The notes beneath the pieces are model-generated. The model saw only the letters and a program-made list of their open reading frames with translations, searched no databases and was not told where the DNA came from. 40,880 nucleotides of DNA, taken from contig SXSC01000121.1 of the NCBI GenBank assembly GCA_005792355.1, positions 1-40,880 of the forward strand. Reading direction: 5' to 3'. Made by a program: the position numbers and the translations under genes. This DNA is from Opitutaceae bacterium. Lineage in GTDB: Bacteria; Verrucomicrobiota; Verrucomicrobiia; Opitutales; Opitutaceae. Of the stretch, positions 1 to 7,586 are shown one piece after another. Numbering within the stretch: the stretch's first letter is position 1; each line of letters begins with the position of its first letter.

Positions 1-182
1 GCTTGAACAATAAAGTCCGAGTGGTGACCAGACGCTCATATGGTTTCCGAACCTATAGGGCAATGGAGGTGGCCCTATATCATAACCTTGGCCATTTGCC
101 CGAACCGGAATGCGCCCATGAATTCTGCTGACCAAGCAAAAATTCCTCCTCCACTCGCGCGGGTTTTACCCTCGTTGAAATC

Positions 183-488
183 ATGATCGTCGTGGTCATC
201 ATCGGGCTCCTCGCCGCCATGGCGATTCCCGCCTTCCAAAAGGTGCGCGTCGCTTCGCAAGACAAGGCCGTGCTGAACAATGCGCGCCAGATGGCCGCCG
301 CCGCCGACCAGTATTATCTGGAAAACGGAGCGACGTTTGCCAATTCGAGCTCCCTCATCGGGCCCACGAGCTACGTGAAAGCCCTCAACACGGTGGCCAG
401 TGAGACCTATCCGGCCGCCTACACCCAAGGCATCACCATCACGATCGATGCTATCGCCAGCGCCCGCACGATCACGTACGCGCCCTGA
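183..488 (+). CDS. Type IV pilin-like protein (pseudopilin), leader out of frame
   Basis: The reading frame encodes a pilin-type hydrophobic N-terminal helix, then a charged helix (KVRVASQDKAVLNN) and a short globular tail rich in Thr, Ala and Ile that ends in YAP. The complete prepilin motif GFTLVEIMIVVVIIGLL is present in the DNA, but GFTLVE (162-179) lies upstream of the first in-frame ATG at 183. This frame is closed by TGA at 129-131 and has no ATG, GTG or TTG in between. An ATG at 118 in another frame would give a normal leader (MNSADQAK..., then ...RAGFTLVE) if one base were added, for example in the A5 run at 138-142. So this is a pilin gene with an apparent one-base deletion, either a sequencing error or a real frameshift. 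Small pilins of this kind are common in Verrucomicrobia, usually in many copies. It stands alone, with no assembly genes nearby, and is followed by a strong terminator. Confidence 0.75.
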   Translation: MIVVVIIGLLAAMAIPAFQKVRVASQDKAVLNNARQMAAAADQYYLENGATFANSSSLIGPTSYVKALNTVASETYPAAYTQGITITIDAIASARTITYAP

Positions 489-514
489 TTCGATTCTCTA
501 ATCACGGACTGACG

Positions 515-546
515 ACGCCGTCCCTTCGCGGGGCGGCGTTTTTTTT
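515..546 (+). terminator. Rho-independent terminator of the pilin gene
   Basis: A 10-bp GC-rich stem (ACGCCGTCCC paired with GGGGCGGCGT, one G-U pair) closes a 5-nt loop and runs directly into eight T residues. It begins 27 bp after the pilin stop codon. Confidence 0.9.
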
Positions 547-571
547 GGGAAAAATTGCCGGCCTCGCATCT

Positions 572-706
572 TGGAGGCGGGGTGCCACCACCCCGCGAGA
601 CATGCGCGGCAAAATCGCAAACCGCAGGGTGAGGGCACCCCGCCTCCATCAATGCCTCCATCCCAACCTGCCAGAGTAATATCTGCCCGCCCGGAGGTCG
701 GGCCCG
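572..706. repeat. GC-rich inverted repeat plus partial palindromic repeat
   Basis: TGGAGGCGGGGTGCC at 572-586 is exactly inverted at 634-648. The related string GGAGGCGGGGCGCCCCC occurs near 37160. At 685-706 lies GCCCGCCCGGAGGTCGGGCC, one arm of the perfect palindrome found at 25904-25978. These are intergenic repeats between the pilin terminator and the end of the convergent receptor gene. Confidence 0.6.
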
Positions 707-743
707 ACCCTCAGGAAAATCCGATGCCCGGCGGACCCAGAAC

Positions 744-3710
744 TCAGAACCGCCCGTTCACGCCGAACGTGATCGTCGTGCCATTGATGACGGTCGTCTG
801 CATCTGGTCCTTGATGCCGCGATAAAACGCCTGGGGCTCGTTGAAGAGGTTCGAGACATCGATCGTGAAGGCGAGGGACGGGCGCCATTGGTAGGCCACC
901 CCCGCATTCACCGTGGCATATTTGAAGCGGTAGATGTTCCGCCCGAGGCTCGCGGCGGTGTAGTTCGTGATGTAGCTGCCATGAAAGTTGCAGAGCATCC
1001 GGGCGCTGAATCCCCGGTGGCGCCAGGAGAGGTTGACGTTGCCGGTGCGCGGGATGAACCCGGGCACCTCGTTGGTGCTCCGGTTGGCCGCGCCGCCAAA
1101 ATTTCCATGCGTGGAAATCAGCGAGTAATTCGCCGAGGCGCCGAGGCCCTTCAGCAACCCCGGGAGAAACGTGAACTGCTGCTGGTAGACAAATTCCCAG
1201 CCCCGCACGTCGGCCGTGCCGGCGTTGGCCGACGTCAGCCGGGTGAAACCGGCGTATTCGCCATTGTAGCCGTTGTCGGTGCCGGTGCTGACCGTGCCGG
1301 CGTTGGTGCCGGTCACGATGTAGTCCTTGATCGTCTTTTGAAACCAGCCGACCGACAGGTTGCCCACCGGTTCGAAATAATATTCGAGCGTCGCATCCCA
1401 GTTGGCGGCCGTTTGCGGCAGCAGCGCCGGATTGTTGATCGTGAGGGTTTGGTTGGCTTCGGACACGGTCTCGTTGGGCAGGGCGCTGTTCAGGGCCGGT
1501 CGGCCGAATCCCGTCGACCAGCTGAGACGCGCCTTCACGTTGGGCGTGAGGTCGTGCGTGAGATGGACGCTTGGAAACGCCTTCGTGTAGTCGCCGCTGA
1601 GCTTGCGCAGCGTGTTGGCGTAATCGCGTTGCGCCGATCCCACCGGGTCGGCCACCTGCTGCGCCGCCGTGCTCACATTGCGGGCCCGGACCCAACCCCA
1701 GCTCGACGTCTCGGTCTTCTCCACCCGCACCCCACCGAGAAAACCGGTGCGCCCGATCCGCCCCTGCGCCATCCCATAGCCGGCGGTGATCTCCTCGGTG
1801 ACCGCGCGACTCCCGGTGAAATTCGTCTGTTCGTGGAAATAGGCATCCTCGCGCCAGAGCGCCGCGTTGATCGGCTGCCGCTCCTGGATGAGCTGCATGT
1901 TCTCCCACGTCGGCAGCCGCCGTCCGGTCCGGAGAAAATCGAACGTGACGATCGACGGATCGGCCGGGAGCCCGGTGGTGCCGACATAATTCCAACGCTT
2001 GGCGACGTTGGCTTGCGGCACCTGGTGGTCCCGCCACAGGCCGCCCAGCTTGAGCGCCAACGGAAAACTCGTCGGCCAAGCGTACCGCGCATTGACGCGC
2101 GCTTCCTTCATCCGATCGTCGATCTGTTGGATGTTGTTCGTGTAGGTCGTCGGCCGGTAATTGGCCGGGTTCGTAAAGTCAGGCCCCTCCGTCTGCACGA
2201 ACTGCGGATAAAGATCCGACGACGTGCGGTCCAGGCGCCAGCCGATGTTGGTGATGCGGTTCACCATGATGCCACCGCGTCCGCCGCCGCCGCCATTGAT
2301 GTTCGTCTGGGTGTAGACGGCGTTGTAGTCCAACTGCAGCGATCCGAAGACATGCTCGGCCCCGGCATCCAGGCGGCGCATGCGATTGAAAAAATTTCCG
2401 GGGCCGGTTTCCGTGATGTCGATCGTCGAAGCCGTGCTGGCGCGCACCTGGGTGATGCGGTTGGTGTAACCCGGCAGAATGCCCAGCGTGCCGGTGGTGC
2501 CGACGGACTGGTTGGTAAACGCGCGCGTCTCATATTGCCGACGAAACGTCTCGACCGCGTCGTTCACGACCGCGTTCAACGACAACTTCGTGCCCGGAGA
2601 GAGGCGGTAGTCGGTTTTGACGTTTAGGCTCCGCTGTTTGCGGTTGTTGTAATTGTCCCACGTGCGGTAGTCCCAAAGGTAGGCCGGCTGATTCGTGGTG
2701 TTCTCAAAATCGCGGATGGTGCGAAAACCGCCGACGGCGTTTTCACTGTAGAACAGGTTGAGCGAGACGCCGAGATTGCGTTCGCCGCCGAACACCCCGA
2801 ACACCTCCTGCCATTGGACGTTGAAGAGCGGATGCGCCCGGTGCGCCTCGCGCAACGGCACCTGCTGGGTGAAAGGCGGCGCCCAACGCATGCCCGCGCT
2901 GTAGCTGATCCGGCGCTTTTCCTTCATGCTGAGCGGCGAGCGGCTTCTTAGATTGATCGTGCCACCCAGCGAGTCGGCACCTTGATCGGGCCGCTGCCCC
3001 TTCGTCAGCTCCATCTGATCGAACATCGTTCCGGTGAGGTTGTTGATGTTGGTGCTGCGCCCGAGCGCGCCCTGGCTGGTGAGCGGCGAACCGTCGAGGG
3101 TGATGGTGTTGAGCCCCGACCCGATGCCGCGGATGGTGAAACCGTCGACGGTGTTCTCGTCGCTGAGACTGCCCACCACGCCCGGCAAGCGCATCGCCAC
3201 TTCGCCGGCGTTCAGGTTGGGCAGGTTGCCGTAGGAATCCATCGCCACGATGCTCTTCACGTTTTCGGCGTTGCGCTGCGCGGTGATGGCCGCCGCCCCA
3301 CCCTCGCGTTCGCCGGCGACCCGGAACTCCTGCATCAGGTAAATCCCGGTGGTGAGATCGAAGTTGCGCACCGCCCGCTGACCGGCGGCGATTGCCACCG
3401 TGCTCCGCGCGGTGTCGAGGCCGATGTAGGAAACGACGAGCTCATGCGACCCGACGGGCACGCCGGGCAGCACATAAAGGCCGGTATTGTCGGTGAAGGC
3501 CACGAGGCCCAGCGCCGGCACCGCGATCTTCGCGCCCTCCAGCAGATTGCCGGTGGCGGTGTTGCTCACCGTGCCGGTGACAACGCCGGTTTCGGCCGCG
3601 CGGACGGGGAGCGCGAGGGCGAGGGAACTGACCAGCACGATCAGGGCGGCAACGCATCGGCCGCGGGTGGGAAAACAAGTGGATGCGAGATCGGAGACGT
3701 TCGAGGTCAT
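744..3710 (-). CDS. TonB-dependent receptor with carboxypeptidase-regulatory-like N-terminal domain
   Basis: A 988-residue outer-membrane receptor, expected to import a substrate across the outer membrane with energy from TonB-ExbB-ExbD. Residues 1-39 are a signal peptide ending ALPVRAAE. About 40-122 form a CarboxypepD_reg-like beta-sandwich (TGVVTGTVSNTATG...). A TonB-box-like stretch (MQEFRVAGERE) lies near 126-136, the plug covers about 140-258 and ends SLGGTINLRSRS, and the rest is beta-barrel ending in GVNGRF with the usual C-terminal Phe. The length is normal for large verrucomicrobial receptors. The next gene upstream on the same strand (4032-7094) is a clear paralogue, sharing for example TGTVSNTATGN, AMDS(Y/F)G and GADSLGGTIN. 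The gap between them is about 320 bp and holds inverted repeats, so co-transcription is uncertain. No SusD-like partner is present and the substrate is unknown. Confidence 0.93.
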   Translation of the reverse strand: MTSNVSDLASTCFPTRGRCVAALIVLVSSLALALPVRAAETGVVTGTVSNTATGNLLEGAKIAVPALGLVAFTDNTGLYVLPGVPVGSHELVVSYIGLDTARSTVAIAAGQRAVRNFDLTTGIYLMQEFRVAGEREGGAAAITAQRNAENVKSIVAMDSYGNLPNLNAGEVAMRLPGVVGSLSDENTVDGFTIRGIGSGLNTITLDGSPLTSQGALGRSTNINNLTGTMFDQMELTKGQRPDQGADSLGGTINLRSRSPLSMKEKRRISYSAGMRWAPPFTQQVPLREAHRAHPLFNVQWQEVFGVFGGERNLGVSLNLFYSENAVGGFRTIRDFENTTNQPAYLWDYRTWDNYNNRKQRSLNVKTDYRLSPGTKLSLNAVVNDAVETFRRQYETRAFTNQSVGTTGTLGILPGYTNRITQVRASTASTIDITETGPGNFFNRMRRLDAGAEHVFGSLQLDYNAVYTQTNINGGGGGRGGIMVNRITNIGWRLDRTSSDLYPQFVQTEGPDFTNPANYRPTTYTNNIQQIDDRMKEARVNARYAWPTSFPLALKLGGLWRDHQVPQANVAKRWNYVGTTGLPADPSIVTFDFLRTGRRLPTWENMQLIQERQPINAALWREDAYFHEQTNFTGSRAVTEEITAGYGMAQGRIGRTGFLGGVRVEKTETSSWGWVRARNVSTAAQQVADPVGSAQRDYANTLRKLSGDYTKAFPSVHLTHDLTPNVKARLSWSTGFGRPALNSALPNETVSEANQTLTINNPALLPQTAANWDATLEYYFEPVGNLSVGWFQKTIKDYIVTGTNAGTVSTGTDNGYNGEYAGFTRLTSANAGTADVRGWEFVYQQQFTFLPGLLKGLGASANYSLISTHGNFGGAANRSTNEVPGFIPRTGNVNLSWRHRGFSARMLCNFHGSYITNYTAASLGRNIYRFKYATVNAGVAYQWRPSLAFTIDVSNLFNEPQAFYRGIKDQMQTTVINGTTITFGVNGRF

Positions 3711-3845
3711 GGCAGGTGTAGATTGCTGGCGAGAACCGGCCCGCTGCAGGGCCGGCGACTAATCACCGAAACACGTAGGTATTTCCCGACGCCCACGCGA
3801 GCGCGATGTTGGGGCGCCAGCGGCACCAAGACGAAATCCCTGAAC

Positions 3846-4009
3846 GGTGGAGCCCGATGTCCCCATCGGGCTGGTTTGAAACAGGGCGTTCCGCTGGCCA
3901 GCTGAACACGCGCCGCGGCGTCTGTCCCTCGACAGGCTCGGGATCCAGCGCTTGTCGAACAGGCAAATCAGACGCCTGACCAAGCCCGATGGGGACATCG
4001 GGCTCCACC
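3846..4009. repeat. Long inverted repeat between the two TonB receptors (REP/BIME-like)
   Basis: A 27-nt sequence at 3846-3872 (core GCCCGATGTCCCCATCGGGC) is exactly inverted at 3983-4009. Each arm is itself a hairpin (CCCGATG / CATCGGG with a 4-nt loop). The spacer holds two degenerate TCGACAGGCTCGGGAT-like strings. The whole sits just downstream of the receptor gene that ends at 4032 and could form stable RNA structure at its 3' end. Confidence 0.75.
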
Positions 4010-4031
4010 CGTCAAGCGCGCGGACCCGAAC

Positions 4032-7000
4032 TCAGAACCGCCCGTTCACACCCACGGTGACGGTGACGAAGTTGATCGTCGTGCGATACATCCGATCCTT
4101 GTAGCCGTTATACCAACGCTGCGGTTCGTTCAGGACGTTGGAAGCGTCGAGCGTGAAGCCGAGGGTCGGGCGGTGCTGGTAGCCAAAGCCGACGTTCAGC
4201 GTTTTCATCGCGTAACGGAACTGGCTCAGCGCCGGGTTGGCGGCATTGAAGGAGGTGATGTATTCACCGGTGAAGTTGTAGAGAGCGCGCGCGCTGACTT
4301 TGCGATAGCGCCAGTTGAGCGAGGCGTTGGCGGCATGCGGCACGAAGTTCGCGATGTCGCGCCGGGTGAGGTAGCGTGTGCCCTCGCGCATCCCATGCTG
4401 GTCGGTCCAGCTGTAGTTGAAGGACGCGCTGAGGCCCTTGAACACGCCCGGAAGGAAGGTGAACTGCTGGTTGTAGGCGAACTCCCAGCCTTGCGCGACG
4501 ACGGTGCCAGCGTTGAGCGACGTACGCTCGATGAAGCCGTCGTAGTCGCCGTCGTAGCCGTTATCGACACCGCTGGGGATGATGCGCACCTCCTGGTTGG
4601 TGATGATGAAATCCCGGATGTCCTTGTGGAACCAGCCAATCGTCAGGCTGCCGACGGGCTCGAAGTAATACTCGAGCGTCATGTCCCAGTTCTTCGCCTG
4701 CTGCGGTTTGAGGCCGGGATTGTTGACGGTGAGGCGCCGGTTGACCTCGTCGATGGTCTCGCCGGGCAGCAGATTGCCGAGCCCCGCCCGGCCGTAACTC
4801 GTGGAGTAGCTGGCGCGCATCTTGAGATCCTTTGTGATGTCGTGAAACGCGTGGATGCTCGGGAATTTCTGCTTGAAGCCACCGTAGAGTGTGCGATCGG
4901 TGCCGGCGTAGTCGCGCGTCGCCGAGCCAATGGGATCGGCGAGTTGCTGCGCGGCGGTACTGGCGACGCGGGACCGCACCCAGCCAAAGCTCTTGGTTTT
5001 GACCTCTTCAAAGCGGATGCCTCCAAGATAGCCCGTGCGGGCGAGCCAGCCCTCCCGGCCCAGCCGGCCGTTCGCCATGAGATAGGTGGCAGCAATCGCC
5101 TCAGTGACGCCGTTTGTGCCGGTGTATTTTTGCTGTTCGTTGTAATAACGATCTTCGACCCACAGCGCCGGGTCGGTGGGGCGTCCGTCCGTGGTGAACA
5201 TGTGCGACTGCCAGAACGGAATCGCGCGTCCGGTCTTGAGCATGTCGTAGCTCACATAGTTCGGATCGTGGGGGAGACGAAGCGTAGGGCTGTAGGCGGT
5301 GGCGCCAATGTGGCTCCACCGATGGCGGTCCTTGCCCCAACTATCCACCTGCAGGGAGCGCCAGTGGAAACCGGTTTTCAGAAAGGTGGGCGCGGCGAGC
5401 GGGGTCTTGTAGCGCACGTCGAAGCGGAACTGTTTCTGCAACTGATCCGATTCGTTGCGTGCCTGGACGAGACCGTCAGTAGCGCGCGGGAGGTAGTTGT
5501 TGGGGTTGGTGAAGTCGGGCCCGCCGTTCTGGAGGAAACGGGGGTGCAGTTCATTCTGGCTCTGGTCGATGATCCAGCCGGCGCCACCGAAGGTGACCGC
5601 CCGGCCGACGACCTGCGTCGAGGGGTCGAAAAGCCGCATGTTGAGCGTGCCGCCGCGGCCGTTGCCGCTGTTGAGCGTCGTGCGCGAGATCCCACCGGTG
5701 TATTCGACGGTGAGATTGGGTAGGGTGTGCTCGCCGGTGAAATCTACGCGGCCCATCCGTACAAAGTAGTTGAGCGGGCCGTCCATCTGCATGTCGAGGG
5801 TGTTGCCGGTGATGGGCACGGACGCGGTGGTCGGCGTCGCGACGGTATTGGCGCGCACCACCGTGATCACATTGGTGAACGCGCCGGCGACGACGCCGGT
5901 GGTGGTGGCATTGGGAACGGTGTTGTTGGCGCCGGCGGCAGCCGTGATGCGCACGCGCCGGCGGTGCCGTTCAAAGTTGTCGTTTTCCGTGACTGAGAGG
6001 GAAAACTTTGTCGTGGGCGACCACTTGTAGTCGGTCTTGAAGGCGATGCTCTGCTGTTTGCGATTGTTGGCATTGTCCCAGGTCTGATAATTGAAAACCG
6101 GAGCGGGACCATCGAGCAGGTTGGTGCGATTGAACAGCGTCTCGAATCCGCCGACGGCGTTTTCGGAATAGAAAATATTAATCGAGGTGCCCAGATTGCG
6201 CGCGCCGCCGAAGACGCTGAAAACCTGCTGATGCGTGAGGTTGAGCACGGGATGCGCGCGGTGCTGTGTGCGGAGCGGCGCCTGTTCGAAGAACGGCGGC
6301 GCCCAGCGCGCGCTAAAGTTATACGTGGTGCGGCTGTTTTCCTTCATGCTGAAGGTGGAACGCGACTTGAAATTAATCGTGCCGCCAAGAGAGTCCGCGC
6401 CCTTGTCCGGAGTCTGACCCTTGATGAGCTCAAGGGCCTCAAACATCGCGCCAGTGATGGACTGGAGCTCAAAGCTGCGGGTGTTTCCCAGCGAGGTGAG
6501 CGATCCGCCGTCGACGGTGACGGTGTTGAGGTTGGGATCCATGCCGCGGATGTTGAAACGGTAGGCGAGGCCCTCGTCGGTCGGGCTGCCGGCCACGCCG
6601 GGCAGACGCATCACGACCTCGCCCGCGCTCATGTTCGGCAGGTAGCCAAAGGAATCCATCGCGATCACGTCCTTCACGTTGTCGGCATTGCGCTTTTCCG
6701 TGATCATCGCCGCATTGCCTTCGCGCTCGCCCGTTACCTTGAAGGCCTCGAGCTTGTAGATGCCGGTGGTCATCTCGAAATTGCCCAACCGCCGCTCACC
6801 GACGCCGACGGTCACTGTCGTCCGTGCCGCGTCGAGCCCGAGGTAGGTCGCCACGACCTCATGCGTCCCCGCGGGCACGGCGGAGAACACATACCGGCCG
6901 GAGTTGTCGGTGAGGACAGCCAGGCCCAGTTTGGGGATCTCGATTCTGGCGCCTTCGAGATTGTTGCCGGTGGCGGTGTTGCTCACCGTGCCACTGATGA

Positions 7001-7094
7001 CGCCAGTCTCGGCCGCGCGAACCGCCGCGCTGGCGGTGAGCGCGATGAAACCAGCCAGGAGGAAACGCGCGACCTTCGACGATATTGAGTGCAT
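4032..7094 (-). CDS. TonB-dependent receptor, paralogue of the 744-3710 gene
   Basis: A 1020-residue receptor starting MHSISSKVARFLLAG. This start was chosen because it gives a compact signal peptide ending AAVRAAE; the frame stays open 40 codons further upstream but that stretch is Pro/Arg-rich and not signal-like. About 29-112 is a CarboxypepD_reg-like domain (TGVISGTVSNTATGNNLEG), followed by a TonB-box-like segment (EAFKVTGERE), a plug of about 130-250 ending SLGGTINFKSRS, and a barrel ending GVNGRF. It is probably a tandem duplicate of the next receptor downstream, with extra loop sequence in the barrel. It is divergent from a third receptor on the plus strand; the shared upstream region carries a MITE-like element. 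Outer-membrane location is certain by family; the substrate is unknown. Confidence 0.93.
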   Translation of the reverse strand: MHSISSKVARFLLAGFIALTASAAVRAAETGVISGTVSNTATGNNLEGARIEIPKLGLAVLTDNSGRYVFSAVPAGTHEVVATYLGLDAARTTVTVGVGERRLGNFEMTTGIYKLEAFKVTGEREGNAAMITEKRNADNVKDVIAMDSFGYLPNMSAGEVVMRLPGVAGSPTDEGLAYRFNIRGMDPNLNTVTVDGGSLTSLGNTRSFELQSITGAMFEALELIKGQTPDKGADSLGGTINFKSRSTFSMKENSRTTYNFSARWAPPFFEQAPLRTQHRAHPVLNLTHQQVFSVFGGARNLGTSINIFYSENAVGGFETLFNRTNLLDGPAPVFNYQTWDNANNRKQQSIAFKTDYKWSPTTKFSLSVTENDNFERHRRRVRITAAAGANNTVPNATTTGVVAGAFTNVITVVRANTVATPTTASVPITGNTLDMQMDGPLNYFVRMGRVDFTGEHTLPNLTVEYTGGISRTTLNSGNGRGGTLNMRLFDPSTQVVGRAVTFGGAGWIIDQSQNELHPRFLQNGGPDFTNPNNYLPRATDGLVQARNESDQLQKQFRFDVRYKTPLAAPTFLKTGFHWRSLQVDSWGKDRHRWSHIGATAYSPTLRLPHDPNYVSYDMLKTGRAIPFWQSHMFTTDGRPTDPALWVEDRYYNEQQKYTGTNGVTEAIAATYLMANGRLGREGWLARTGYLGGIRFEEVKTKSFGWVRSRVASTAAQQLADPIGSATRDYAGTDRTLYGGFKQKFPSIHAFHDITKDLKMRASYSTSYGRAGLGNLLPGETIDEVNRRLTVNNPGLKPQQAKNWDMTLEYYFEPVGSLTIGWFHKDIRDFIITNQEVRIIPSGVDNGYDGDYDGFIERTSLNAGTVVAQGWEFAYNQQFTFLPGVFKGLSASFNYSWTDQHGMREGTRYLTRRDIANFVPHAANASLNWRYRKVSARALYNFTGEYITSFNAANPALSQFRYAMKTLNVGFGYQHRPTLGFTLDASNVLNEPQRWYNGYKDRMYRTTINFVTVTVGVNGRF

Positions 7095-7331
7095 GTTGGT
7101 TTGGGTTGAGCCGGGCGGGGTCTTCGCAGGACAAGGGTGAAAACCAATCCGATCCGACCGGGGAACTCTTGGGGGACGGGGAAGAACGAACGCCGTTCGC
7201 CAATCAACTGGCAAGGACGAACTGCGCGCCGCGGCGCGCGTTCTCGCGACGATATTGCTCGTTCCTCCAGGAGCGGCGGCTTGTCCGCCTCTGGCGTGGT
7301 TGCCAAACAGCCGAAGAACCGTCGGCCGACA

Positions 7332-7455
7332 CTAGTGTGCCGACCGCAAAGTAGCGTGACAAGTAGCGGCGAGCGCCAGCGAGTAGAGCGCGCCGGTGGT
7401 CCACTCGCTGGCGCTCGCAGCTACACGTCACGAAAGTTATTGGTCGCGCCACTAG
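7332..7455 (+). mobile_element. 124-bp MITE-like palindromic element, copy 1
   Basis: The element starts CTAGTGTGCCGACC and ends GGTCGCGCCACTAG, giving imperfect terminal inverted repeats (11 of 14 match). Its interior is a long palindrome built on GCGAGCGCCAGCGAGT and its inverse. A second copy in the opposite orientation at 17967-18090 differs at only two positions. No coding capacity is apparent. It lies between two divergent receptor genes. CTAG at both ends could be a target duplication. Confidence 0.8.
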
Positions 7456-7586
7456 GTGGGCGACTGGGAAACCGCCCTTCCATCGGTTGCGGTCTCGGAT
7501 CGCGCACCGAAATTCCCCGGCTCGAATCTCGACGAATGCGCCAATCCGTCCTACTAATTCTCCCCGGGCCTCCATCCACCCTCCGC

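Noticed and set aside
888-2627. Long open frame on plus strand opposite the first TonB receptor
   Set aside because: It is antisense to a clear receptor; the sequence is Arg/Gly/Val-rich without domains, typical of GC-rich shadow frames.
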